A stretch of DNA of 14,245 nucleotides. Origin: Prevotella sp. UBA1378. Its GTDB lineage: Bacteria; Bacteroidota; Bacteroidia; Bacteroidales; Bacteroidaceae. Under the pieces are notes generated by a model. The model worked only from the letters and a program-made list of their open reading frames with translations. It was not told the DNA's origin and did no database searches. Location of the stretch: NCBI GenBank assembly GCA_002305505.1, contig DBRC01000050.1, positions 28,070 to 42,314 of the forward strand, given 5' to 3'. A program made the translations under genes and the position numbers. Numbering within the stretch: the stretch's first letter is position 1; the number at the start of each line of letters is the position of its first letter. This document shows, piece after piece, positions 6,395-14,154 of this stretch.

Positions 6395-9300
6395 TTAACC
6401 GTTCTCGCGCTCCACATATTCCTTGGGCGATATGCCGAAGTGCTTACGGAATACGGTCGAGAAATGGGCCAGGTTGCTGAACCCAACGGTATAGGCCACT
6501 TGCGTGATGTTGATTTTCTGTTCTTTCAGCAGGCGGGCGGCTTGCTCCAGACGGATGTTGCGGATAAACTCGCTTGCGGGGATTCCGGTGATGTCTTTCA
6601 TCTTGCGGTGCAACTGGGCACGGCTGATGCCTACCTCGGCGGTGAGCATGTCGACATTGAAATCGCTGTTGCCCATGTTCTTGTTGATTGCTTTCATGAC
6701 GCGCTCCATCAATACCTCGTCGTTGCCCCTCACTTGCTTTCCCTCCACCATCTCCGTAGGCTGTTGCATGCCCGAGAACTTGCCCCGCAGGCGGCGCACG
6801 TTGCCGATGACGTTCTCGATGCTCATGTGCAGTTCTTCCATGTTGAAAGGCTTGGCGATGAAAGCGTCGGCACCGCGCTCGAGGCCTTCCAAGCGGTTGC
6901 CCACGTCTGCCTTCGACGTCAGCATAATCACCGGTATATGGCTGATGTTGATGTTGGTCTTTATCATGCGCAGCATGGTGAACCCGTCCATCTCCGGCAT
7001 CATCACGTCGCTCACCACCACGTCGTAGCTGTTTGTCAGCAGCTCCTTCAGTCCTTCCTTGCCGTTGGCGCATGTGCGGAAGTGGTAATAAACGCCCAGT
7101 TCGCTGCTGATATACCTTCCGATTTCGGCATCGTCGTCCACTATCAGCACGCGGTAGCTCGAGCGCGGCGTCCTCCTTGGCGTGGCTTTCCCCTCCTGTT
7201 TCGCCGGTGCCTCTTCCAGCTCCTCGTCGGTGAAATGGCTATTGCCCAGCGGTATGCGTACGGTGAATACGCTGCCTTTTGTGTCTTGCCGGTTTTCGGC
7301 GTCGATGGTGCCGTGGTGCATGTCGACAATCATCTTGCAGAGGTTCAGGCCGATGCCGGTGCCCTCAATGTGCATCAGGCGCGAGTTGCCTCCCTGGTAG
7401 AAGCGGTCGAAGATGCGCTTGGAGTTGTCGTCGCCCAGCCCCATGCCTGTGTCGGCAACGCGCAGTTCGGCATAATGGCGCATGGCCCCCTTGTCGGTAT
7501 GGCCTGTCGATACGGCCACCTCGATTTCCCCGTTGTCGAAGGAGTACTTGAAGGCGTTCGACAGCAGGTTGGTCACCACCTTGTCGAAGTTCACGCGGTC
7601 GAACCATGCCATCAGGCGGCTGTCTACGGCGTTGAACGTAAAGCGGATATGGCGTTCCGTCGCGTTGTACTCGAACATCTTGCAGATGCCGTGCACGAAT
7701 CCCACGAGGTCGGTCTCCTGGCAATGCAGCCTCATCTGCTGCTTGTCTATCTTCCGCACGTCGAGAATCTGGTTCACCAGGTTCAGTATGCGGTTGGCGT
7801 TGCGCTCTATGATGTCTACGTCGCGCAGGCTGTCGCTGCGGCTTTCTCCCTTGTTGTCGCCCTGTTCCAGGCGTTTCTTCAGCTTAGCCAGCGGGCCCAT
7901 GATGAGCGTCAGGGGCGAACGGATGTCGTGCGTGGCGTTGATAAGGAACTTCATCTTTTCCTCGTCGAGCTGCTTGCGCTTCTTGCTGCCGTAGGTTATC
8001 ACGGCGTAGGCGGTAATCACGAAGAGCAGCAGCAGGTAGGAGATGTAGGCATAGGCCGACTTATACCATGGGGCACGCACGACGATGGTGTATATCTTCA
8101 CCGGCGAATAGGGGCCGTTGTCCGAGGCGCGCACTTCGAGACGGTAGGTGCCGGGCGACATGTGGTTGAACGAGATGGCGTTCTGCCCTTCCGACTGTTG
8201 GTTCCAATCCCCGCCGTTCACCCTGTATTCGAACACCACGTTCTCGGGATTGGAGTAATTGAGCAAGGAGAACTCCATCGTGAAGTTATTGTCCAGGTAA
8301 GAGACGGAGAAACGGTTCGATTCGCCTACCGGCTCTTCCGTCACCGCATCGCCGTTCGAGCGCGAAGTAACATTCACCGGCTTCCCGCCGATGAGGAATC
8401 CCGTCAGCTGCACGTCGCCGGCCTTGCTATTGTTCACCATCACCGATGCCGGGTTAAAGGCGGTGATGCCGTCGTTGGTGCCGAAGTATACCATGTCGTC
8501 GGGCGTATGCAGGCCTACGTTGCATACATACTCTTTCGATGCCAGCCCGTTGCCGGCCACATGTCCGAAGAACCGCCTCTGCCGCCGCTTGTACTGCCAT
8601 ATACCCATCGACGTGCTGCACCACAGGTCGCCGTTCCTGTCTTCCACGATATAGGCTATCACCTTGTCTCGCAGCTGTCCGGCATTGGGGAATGGCTTCA
8701 CCTCGTTCTTAGCGCGGTAGTAGATATAAAGCCCTTGGTCGGTGCCCATCACGATGTTTCCCTCGCGGGTCTCTGCCACCGAGTAGCAGGTGAGGCCTCC
8801 GAGCTGTTTATGCCAGCCCAGTGTCTTGAAGCTATTGTGCTTCGGGGAAAAGCACGATATGCCGTCGGCCGTGCCAATCCACACCAAGCCCTTCGAGTCG
8901 GGCATCATGCACATGATCCAGTCATTGCACAAGTGGTCGTCGCCTTTGTCGCGCTGGTAGAAATTGTAGTTGCGCAATTTGCGGGTGTCCACGTCGTATA
9001 CGCAGAATCCCCTTGAGAATGTGGATATGTATATGTGCCCCTGGTCGTCGTCGGTGATGTCATTGATTTTATCGCTGTTATATTTGGCCATCAGGCGTGC
9101 CGTGCCGGTCAGCGGGTTGTACCAGTAGAGCCCGTCGTCGGTGCCCAGCCAATAGTCGCCGCTGCGCCCTCTGTAAAGACATTCCGTAGAAGCAGGCGAG
9201 GCCGGATGGGCCACGATGCGCCCCGTGGCGTCGAAGCCGTACACGCCGTTGCCCTGCACGGTGCACCAGATGATGCCGCCGTCGCCTTTGCATATCGACG

Positions 9301-10333
9301 AGATGGAGGAGCCCAGCCGCACGTTCTGTGCCGAGAAGCTCCATGAGCTGAATTGCTCCTTGTGGTTGGGTATCATGAGCAGTCCTTTCTGCTGGCATCC
9401 CACCCACAGGTTTTGCTGGCGGTCTTCCATCAGTGCCCATATCTTCGCCGTCTTCAGGTCGACGCTGCTGGTCTGGCTCTCCACGCGTTCCAGCTTGTTG
9501 CTGCCTTTCGGCAGGCGGAAGAGCCCTGCTCCGCGCGTACCTATGTATACGTTGCCGTGGCGGTCGGTGACGGCTGTCCTGAACAGTACCTCCTGCGCCC
9601 CTATCACGCCCATGTCGATGCCTACCTCGGCCAGCCGGCCGTTGTTATAGGCCAGTATGCCGTGCAGGCAGAGTATCATCGTCTGCCCGTCTTTATCAAA
9701 GAACTGGGAGGGGGTGCCCAGCGGTGAGAACAGCTTGCGTACACGGTGGGTAGCCCCGCTGCGGAACGTCACGACGTTGTCCGAGCCGCATTTCCAGAAA
9801 TTGCCGTTGTCGTCCTCGTAGATGCGGCTGTAATAGTCGTTGGCTTCCTCTGCCGAGTAGCCTTCCACCCTTTTCAGCATCCGTTTTCCGCCGTCAAAAG
9901 TGTACAGCCCGTAGCCGGCCGTGCCCACCATCAGCTGCCCGTTGCGCAGCTGCTCCACGTCGGTCACCCGTGGCAGGTTCATTCCCGGTATGGAGTAATG
10001 CTCGAAATTGTCCGTCCCGTAGTTGTACCGCTCCAGCCCCTTGCCCGTACCTATCCACAGGTTGCCCTCCCGGTCGCAGAAAAGGCACGACACCACATTG
10101 GAACGCAGCGAACAGCTGTCGCCGGGTACGTTCCGGTAATGGGTGAACCGGTAGCCGTCGAACTTGTTCAGACCGTAGTCGGTGCCGATCCATATATATC
10201 CGTGGCTGTCTTGTGCGATGCATGATATGATGCTCGACGAGAGCTTGTCGCTGGAGTAAAAGCGCCCTGTCTGGCAGAATGCAGCTAGACAGGCGGGAAG
10301 TGCCAGCGCGAAGAGCAGTAAACGTTTTGTCAT
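6395..10333 (-). CDS. Hybrid two-component system sensor/regulator (HTCS)
   Basis: The 1312-aa protein combines sensor kinase and transcription factor in one chain. ATG 10333 gives a signal sequence MTKRLLLFALALPACLAAFCQ. About 13 Reg_prop repeats (such as GYIWIGTDYGLNKFDG at 45-60 and GLVWIGTADGI at 482-492) make two periplasmic propellers to about 630, then a Y_Y_Y domain at about 685-753, a membrane span at about 760-782, HisKA with His802 in NATHDIRSPLTL, ATPase motifs NLLSNAFKYS (922-931), DTGMGL (961-966) and GTGIGLNL (991-998), a receiver with acidic pocket 1066-1068, phospho-acceptor Asp1109, Thr1139 and Lys1161, and an AraC-type HTH at about 1208-1308. All key residues are present. 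Family members bind a glycan or other ligand in the periplasm and switch on nearby genes, usually a polysaccharide utilisation locus. None lies in this window, so the target is unknown. Confidence 0.96.
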   Translation of the reverse strand: MTKRLLLFALALPACLAAFCQTGRFYSSDKLSSSIISCIAQDSHGYIWIGTDYGLNKFDGYRFTHYRNVPGDSCSLRSNVVSCLFCDREGNLWIGTGKGLERYNYGTDNFEHYSIPGMNLPRVTDVEQLRNGQLMVGTAGYGLYTFDGGKRMLKRVEGYSAEEANDYYSRIYEDDNGNFWKCGSDNVVTFRSGATHRVRKLFSPLGTPSQFFDKDGQTMILCLHGILAYNNGRLAEVGIDMGVIGAQEVLFRTAVTDRHGNVYIGTRGAGLFRLPKGSNKLERVESQTSSVDLKTAKIWALMEDRQQNLWVGCQQKGLLMIPNHKEQFSSWSFSAQNVRLGSSISSICKGDGGIIWCTVQGNGVYGFDATGRIVAHPASPASTECLYRGRSGDYWLGTDDGLYWYNPLTGTARLMAKYNSDKINDITDDDQGHIYISTFSRGFCVYDVDTRKLRNYNFYQRDKGDDHLCNDWIMCMMPDSKGLVWIGTADGISCFSPKHNSFKTLGWHKQLGGLTCYSVAETREGNIVMGTDQGLYIYYRAKNEVKPFPNAGQLRDKVIAYIVEDRNGDLWCSTSMGIWQYKRRQRRFFGHVAGNGLASKEYVCNVGLHTPDDMVYFGTNDGITAFNPASVMVNNSKAGDVQLTGFLIGGKPVNVTSRSNGDAVTEEPVGESNRFSVSYLDNNFTMEFSLLNYSNPENVVFEYRVNGGDWNQQSEGQNAISFNHMSPGTYRLEVRASDNGPYSPVKIYTIVVRAPWYKSAYAYISYLLLLFVITAYAVITYGSKKRKQLDEEKMKFLINATHDIRSPLTLIMGPLAKLKKRLEQGDNKGESRSDSLRDVDIIERNANRILNLVNQILDVRKIDKQQMRLHCQETDLVGFVHGICKMFEYNATERHIRFTFNAVDSRLMAWFDRVNFDKVVTNLLSNAFKYSFDNGEIEVAVSTGHTDKGAMRHYAELRVADTGMGLGDDNSKRIFDRFYQGGNSRLMHIEGTGIGLNLCKMIVDMHHGTIDAENRQDTKGSVFTVRIPLGNSHFTDEELEEAPAKQEGKATPRRTPRSSYRVLIVDDDAEIGRYISSELGVYYHFRTCANGKEGLKELLTNSYDVVVSDVMMPEMDGFTMLRMIKTNINISHIPVIMLTSKADVGNRLEGLERGADAFIAKPFNMEELHMSIENVIGNVRRLRGKFSGMQQPTEMVEGKQVRGNDEVLMERVMKAINKNMGNSDFNVDMLTAEVGISRAQLHRKMKDITGIPASEFIRNIRLEQAARLLKEQKINITQVAYTVGFSNLAHFSTVFRKHFGISPKEYVERENG

Positions 10334-10381
10334 AATGATAGATAAGCGTTCAGCAGGGTGTTCCGTTTTAGTAAGTTGATG

Positions 10382-10389
10382 CAAAGATA
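10382..10389 (-). promoter_or_regulatory. -7 box (TATCTTTG) for the HTCS gene, proximal
   Basis: The minus strand reads TATCTTTG 48 bases before the ATG at 10333, which would give a leader of about 42 nt. The 17-base context is the same as at 6117-6133. No clear -33 TTTG. Confidence 0.55.
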
Positions 10390-10496
10390 CTGTTTTTCCT
10401 GCAATCCCGTATGCCCTGCCCTGATTATTTTGTGCCCGCCCGGGGGGGCCGGTGTCTCACCGTTTGTCCCGCCGGGGGCAGCCCGTATTCCTGTTG

Positions 10497-10504
10497 CAAA
10501 GTTA
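10497..10504 (-). promoter_or_regulatory. Possible second, distal -7 box (TAACTTTG) for the HTCS gene
   Basis: The minus strand reads TAACTTTG between the serine hydrolase stop (10550) and the HTCS gene. It would give a leader of about 155 nt that crosses the GC-rich block at 10430-10480 (CGGTG 10450-10454 pairs with CACCG 10458-10462). Weaker than the proximal box. Confidence 0.3.
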
Positions 10505-10549
10505 ACCTTTCTCCGGCGTCTGCGCTATATCCTATGTATCATGATGTTT

Positions 10550-12127
10550 TCATTTTGTCTCAACAGCCTGTGATGCGGTGTTTTCTTGAGTGCCGCAGAC
10601 GGTGACGGGCTTGCTGTCATAATTGGTCAAAACCGTCAAGCGAGCCTGCCCCTGGCTGAACCGTATGTTTATTTTCAGGCTGCTCATCCAGTCGACGAAG
10701 TGCATCCTCGCCTCAAGTTCGTCCTTGCCTTTCCATGCATAGCAGCTGCTCACCGTGAAAGGGCGGTCGAAACCGTTGAACGTGCCCAGCGTGGCGCCGC
10801 GGGGATGAGGGACGAAACGGCACTCTACGGGGGAGGAAAGCCACTCCTTATAACCGCACACAACGGATACGGAGCCGCTTTCCCCCGTTTTCAGCCGTAC
10901 CGACAGCCCATCCTTTCCCTGCGCCACGCTGATAGCGCGCCATCCGAACACGTTTCCTTCCAGTGCATACTCCCTGCCGTAGGCGGCGTTCGTGCCGGCG
11001 TTTCTCCTGCTGCCCTCGGCAAAGGGCAAAGAATAAGCGCGTGCTTTCCTCTGCAGGCGCCCGTAGTCGCTGCTAGCAGGCAGGGGATGCCCGACGGCGC
11101 AGGGAAGCAGCCGGCCGTACAGCAGCTGTTGCTCCTTGCTGCCCGCGTCGCCTTGGGCACATTGCGTTATCACGGCCACCATGTCCTCGCCGGGCATCAC
11201 GATGATATACTGGCTGTAGGCACCGTCGGCGCGGGCAGCATCCGGGTGGCTGCATGTCCACATCTGGTAACCGTAGCCGGCGCCGTCCTCACGGTACACC
11301 TGAGGGCGCATCATCTCTTCCACCCAAGTCTCCGGAATCAGCTGCCGCCCGTGCCACGCGCCCTTGTTGAGCAGCAGCTGGCCGAACTTGGCGAGCGACT
11401 CCGTCTGCAGGTGCAGTCCCCAGCCGCCGCAGGTGATGCCCTCGGGACTGTACTCCCACTTCGCCTCCGTGATACAGAGCGGTTCGAAGAGCCGCGGCTT
11501 CAGGTAGTCGAGCAGCGTCTGCCCCGTAACGCGCTGGATGATGGCCGACAGGAGGTACGTGTTCATGGAGTCGTATGCGAAGCGTGTGCCCGGCGCACTT
11601 ACGATCCCGTTGGCGAGGCAGTGCTTCACCCACTCCCGCTCCGTGTTCCTGATCCTGTCCGTGGGATGGAACCCCGAGGTCATCGTCAGCAGGTGGCGCA
11701 CCGTTACCGCTGCCAGTTCACCAGGGATGCTGTCGGGCAGCAGTCCGGGGAAGAACACGGCCAGCCTGTCGCCGGTGGACAGCCTGTTCTCGGCCACGGC
11801 CATCCCTACTGCCGCGGCGGTGAAGGTCTTCGAGCACGAGAAGAGCGCATGCCCGTATTCTGCTGCGAACGGGCGTGGGTAGATTTCGCCTATCACCTTC
11901 CCGTGGCGCATCAGCAGCGCACTGTGAATCTCGGTTGTCTTAAGGTTCATTATTGAGTCGAAGAAGTCGATTACCTTGCCCGAGGGTATGCCTTGGGCTT
12001 CGGGTGCCGACCGCTCCAGCCGGCTTGTTTGCCCGTGGCCCGCAAGGACAGTCCCGAGCAATAGGGCCAGCGGTAGAAAGAGACGATAGTGCCTGCACAT
12101 AACTCTGATATTTAAATATTGTTTCAT
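10550..12127 (-). CDS. Serine hydrolase, beta-lactamase class C / PBP4-like fold
   Basis: The 525-aa protein has a signal peptide (hydrophobic 16-29, then GHGQ) and the catalytic SxxK motif S97-C-S-K100 in ALFSCSKTF. Y185 in FAYDSMN fills the YxN/YxS position, and GGWGLHLQTESLAKFGQLLLNKG (234-256) is a typical block of the family. The last motif is the GAYSQYIIVMPGEDM region (302-316) and lacks a clear KTG, which is common in esterase or D-aminopeptidase-like members. The C-terminal 200 residues form an extra beta-rich domain. The substrate could be peptidoglycan peptide, an ester, or a D-amino-acid amide; I cannot tell. ATG 12127 lies 44 bases after ribF; ATG 12100 (MCRHYRLFLPL) has an AT-rich lead-in and is an equally good start. 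It probably belongs to the HAD-ribF operon. Confidence 0.9.
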   Translation of the reverse strand: MKQYLNIRVMCRHYRLFLPLALLLGTVLAGHGQTSRLERSAPEAQGIPSGKVIDFFDSIMNLKTTEIHSALLMRHGKVIGEIYPRPFAAEYGHALFSCSKTFTAAAVGMAVAENRLSTGDRLAVFFPGLLPDSIPGELAAVTVRHLLTMTSGFHPTDRIRNTEREWVKHCLANGIVSAPGTRFAYDSMNTYLLSAIIQRVTGQTLLDYLKPRLFEPLCITEAKWEYSPEGITCGGWGLHLQTESLAKFGQLLLNKGAWHGRQLIPETWVEEMMRPQVYREDGAGYGYQMWTCSHPDAARADGAYSQYIIVMPGEDMVAVITQCAQGDAGSKEQQLLYGRLLPCAVGHPLPASSDYGRLQRKARAYSLPFAEGSRRNAGTNAAYGREYALEGNVFGWRAISVAQGKDGLSVRLKTGESGSVSVVCGYKEWLSSPVECRFVPHPRGATLGTFNGFDRPFTVSSCYAWKGKDELEARMHFVDWMSSLKINIRFSQGQARLTVLTNYDSKPVTVCGTQENTASQAVETK

Positions 12128-12171
12128 GCGGATGCCGCCTGATGCTGTATGGTGTGGATGCTTCCGGCCTG

Positions 12172-13164
12172 TTACTCTGCTGTCCCCAATCCAAGGGCAA
12201 ATTGCTTTTCTACCATCCGGGCATCCTTTTGCAGTTGCTGCACCAGTTCTTCCTTGCTGCCGAATTTCTTTTCGGCGCGCAGCCTGTGCAGCAGTGATAC
12301 AGCCATCCACTGGCCGTAAAGATCCTCGCCGAGGCGGAAGATGTGCGTTTCTATGGTCTGTTTCCTGCCGTCGAATGTCGGGCGCGTGCCGATGTTCATC
12401 ATGGCATGCCTGAACACCAAGCTGCCCTCCAGCCTCACTTTCACCGCATATACCCCCGGTGCTGGAATCAGCTTCCGGCTGTCGTCCACCTGCAGGTTGG
12501 CCGTGGGGAATCCCATGCCCGAACCTACATGCTCGCCCTTCACTACATGCCCCGCCAGCGTGTAAGGATAGCCTAAGCACATCTCGGCCAGCTCGATTTC
12601 GCCTTCCAGCAGGAACGAGCGGATGACGCTCGAACTGACGTTTACGCCGTTGAGCACAAAGGCCTGCCCCCGTTGTACGTTGATGCCAATTTCGCGGCCA
12701 TAACGCACGTAATCGTCGAACACTTCGGTGCGGTCGTGCCCGAAACGGTTGTCGTACCCCATCAGCAGCGTGTGCACGTTCAGCTGCCGGAGGAGCACTT
12801 GCTGCATGAAATCATGCGCCGGCAGCGAGGCCATGTGCTCGTCGAACGGCAGGATAATGCAGTTGTCCACGCCCGTTTTCGACAGCAGCAGCAGTTTCTC
12901 GTCGAAGGTGCTCAGCAGGCTCGGCTGGAAATCGCTGTTCAGCACCTGCCTGGGATGGCGGTCGAAAGTGATGACGGTCGATTCCACCCCTTGCCCGCGT
13001 GCTATTTCGATGATGCGCTTCAGCAGGTAGCAGTGGCCGCGGTGCACGCCGTCGAACATCCCGATGGTGGCCACGCACGGTGCCCCCGCAGCTTTTCCGG
13101 TGGCATTCCCCGTTCCCTTTAGGGAGAAAGGGACCAAGGTGTCCGTTAGTTTATATATCTTCAT
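12172..13164 (-). CDS. ribF: Bifunctional riboflavin kinase / FAD synthetase
   Basis: The 330-aa protein turns riboflavin into FMN and then FAD using ATP in the cytoplasm. The N-terminal adenylyltransferase domain shows GMFDGVHRGH (35-44), the HxGH-like nucleotide-binding motif, ITFDRHP (65-71), MGYDNRFGHDR (135-145) and the SSSVIR motif (177-182). The C-terminal kinase domain shows GFPTANL (218-224), with the PTAN Mg-ATP motif, PGVYAV (236-241) and NIGTRPTF...ETHI (257-274). Length is typical of the family. A Gly/Ala/Lys-rich stretch (15-29) sits between the first strand and the nucleotide motif and looks like an extra linker. It begins 22 bases after the HAD gene stop, so the two are co-transcribed; a HAD phosphatase beside a flavin kinase may act on a phosphorylated flavin precursor, but this is not shown. 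Confidence 0.97.
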   Translation of the reverse strand: MKIYKLTDTLVPFSLKGTGNATGKAAGAPCVATIGMFDGVHRGHCYLLKRIIEIARGQGVESTVITFDRHPRQVLNSDFQPSLLSTFDEKLLLLSKTGVDNCIILPFDEHMASLPAHDFMQQVLLRQLNVHTLLMGYDNRFGHDRTEVFDDYVRYGREIGINVQRGQAFVLNGVNVSSSVIRSFLLEGEIELAEMCLGYPYTLAGHVVKGEHVGSGMGFPTANLQVDDSRKLIPAPGVYAVKVRLEGSLVFRHAMMNIGTRPTFDGRKQTIETHIFRLGEDLYGQWMAVSLLHRLRAEKKFGSKEELVQQLQKDARMVEKQFALGLGTAE

Positions 13165-13186
13165 CTGTTGTCATTCCTTTTGCCTG

Positions 13187-13846
13187 TCATACCCCGAAAC
13201 CATCAAACCGCAGTCCCCGTTCCTTCATCCATAATCCGCGCCCGCCGGTCTGCGGTCCGGAGACGATTCCCAATGCCGCGGCCGCTTCGCGGTTCACGGC
13301 TGCGTCGTCGATGAACAGCGTCTCTCCAGCTGTTATCCCGGCCTCGGCCAGCATCCGCTCGAATATCCCGGGCGAAGGCTTTGCCGCATGCATTTCGAAC
13401 GAAAGGAATATCCTTTCGAACAGCTGTTCCGTGGCCAGTGCCGACGGCAGTTCAGCCAAAGCTTTGCGGATGGCCCGGCTGCACTGTTTCCAGTGCGTCT
13501 CGTTCGTGTTGCTCAGCATGAAGATACGGTAGCCCTCCTCTTTCAGCGCCACCATCCGCCGCGCCCGCTCCACAGGCACGTCGCCTATCATGCAGTCCCA
13601 CATCCGGCAAATCGCCGCATCGCCGGCCTCGATGCCCGTCTGCCGGCGCACCTCTTCGCAAAACTCATGCTCCGTGATCCTGCCCACCTCGAATTCGTGC
13701 AGGAATCCGCTTTGGATACTTTGGTCGAGGCGGTCTATCACGCCTCCGGCCCCGGCCTTGCGGAATCCGTCGATACACTCCTGCCTGTTCAGGTTGACGA
13801 TTACGCCGCCCAAGTCGAACACGATATTCTGTATTTCTTCATCCAT
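13187..13846 (-). CDS. HAD-superfamily hydrolase (YihX-like)
   Basis: The 219-aa protein has the four HAD motifs: FDLGGVIVN (10-18) with nucleophile Asp11, MLSNTNE (about 114-120), Lys in AAKPSPGIF (about 154-162), and FIDDAAVN (about 178-185). The usual acid/base Asp two positions after the nucleophile is Gly, as in the YihX/epoxide hydrolase-N subgroup whose motif I reads DLGGV. The cap is a short helical one between motifs I and II. Members dephosphorylate small sugar phosphates or nucleotides; the exact substrate cannot be read here. First gene of the ribF operon, starting 22 bases below the -7 box. The start is the first ATG of the frame. Confidence 0.9.
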   Translation of the reverse strand: MDEEIQNIVFDLGGVIVNLNRQECIDGFRKAGAGGVIDRLDQSIQSGFLHEFEVGRITEHEFCEEVRRQTGIEAGDAAICRMWDCMIGDVPVERARRMVALKEEGYRIFMLSNTNETHWKQCSRAIRKALAELPSALATEQLFERIFLSFEMHAAKPSPGIFERMLAEAGITAGETLFIDDAAVNREAAAALGIVSGPQTGGRGLWMKERGLRFDGFGV

Positions 13847-13867
13847 TTCAGTTCAAGCTATTGGGTG

Positions 13868-13898
13868 CAAAGTTAAGCCAATCTCCCGTGATTGCAAA
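13868..13898 (-). promoter_or_regulatory. Complete Bacteroidetes promoter for the HAD-ribF-serine hydrolase operon
   Basis: The minus strand has -33 TTTG (13895-13898), 19 bases of spacer, and -7 TAACTTTG (13868-13875). The spacing is the optimal one for the Bacteroidetes sigma factor. It reads away from the tRNA promoter and leaves a short leader of about 15-20 nt to the ATG at 13846. Confidence 0.7.
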
Positions 13899-13936
13899 AT
13901 ATCTGCACGACATTTAGTTTCTTTTTGCAAAAAATA

Positions 13937-13968
13937 TTTGGAGATTTGACCAAATCTCCTTACCTTTG
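13937..13968 (+). promoter_or_regulatory. tRNA promoter with a palindrome between its boxes
   Basis: The plus strand has -33 TTTG (13937-13940), a 20-base spacer and -7 TACCTTTG (13961-13968), 32 bases before the tRNA. The spacer is a perfect palindrome: GGAGATTTG (13940-13948), AC, CAAATCTCC (13951-13959). It could be an operator or a feature of the promoter. Confidence 0.7.
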
Positions 13969-14000
13969 CACACGAATTCGGCGCCAGTGCCGGAATCACC

Positions 14001-14074
14001 GGGCTTTTAGCTCAGTTGGTTAGAGCAACAGACTCATAATCTGGAGGTCCCAGGTTCAAGCCCTGGATGGCCCA
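14001..14074 (+). tRNA. tRNA-Met (anticodon CAT, 14035-14037)
   Basis: The cloverleaf is complete: acceptor 14001-14007 with 14067-14073, D stem GCTC/GAGC (14010-14013, 14023-14026), anticodon loop CTCATAA (14033-14039), T stem CCAGG/CCTGG around TTCAAGC (14050-14066), discriminator A14074. CCA is not encoded. Two positions do not pair: 6:67 (T14006 and T14068) and 27:43 (A14028 and G14044). CAT could also be tRNA-Ile2 with a lysidine-modified C34; the lack of three G-C pairs at the base of the anticodon stem argues against the initiator. Confidence 0.93.
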
Positions 14075-14080
14075 CGATGG

Positions 14081-14119
14081 AAATCAGCAACTTGGAAGAA
14101 TTTCGAGTTGCTGATTTTT
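14081..14119 (+). terminator. Intrinsic terminator of the tRNA gene
   Basis: The arms aaatcagcaact (14081-14092) and agttgctgattt (14106-14117) pair perfectly over 12 bases around a 13-base loop, followed by further T residues to 14119 and a later gtttt. It starts seven bases after the tRNA ends. Confidence 0.85.
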
Positions 14120-14154
14120 CGTTTTGCGGAAACAATGCCAGTTTTCTTCGAACA

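Noticed and set aside
6089..6486. Minus-strand frames of 85-87 codons after the regulator
   Set aside because: They consist mostly of repeat copy 2, the promoter and the end of the regulator in a different frame.
6296..9016. Very long plus-strand frame opposite the two-component regulator
   Set aside because: It is an antisense shadow of a GC-rich gene with all regulator domains intact on the other strand; its protein is rich in His, Val and Ala with no recognisable domain and it also runs through repeat copy 2.
10358..10605. Small plus-strand frames upstream of the HTCS gene
   Set aside because: They run through minus-strand promoters and a low-complexity GC-rich block and show no conserved-looking sequence.
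10586..11956. Long plus-strand frame opposite the serine hydrolase
   Set aside because: Antisense shadow: composition is skewed to Arg, Ala, Gln and His, with no domain, while the minus strand shows SxxK and the other family motifs.
12128..12580. N-terminal extension of the serine hydrolase into ribF
   Set aside because: It overlaps the ribF kinase domain in another frame and has no protein-like features; the signal peptide begins after 12127.
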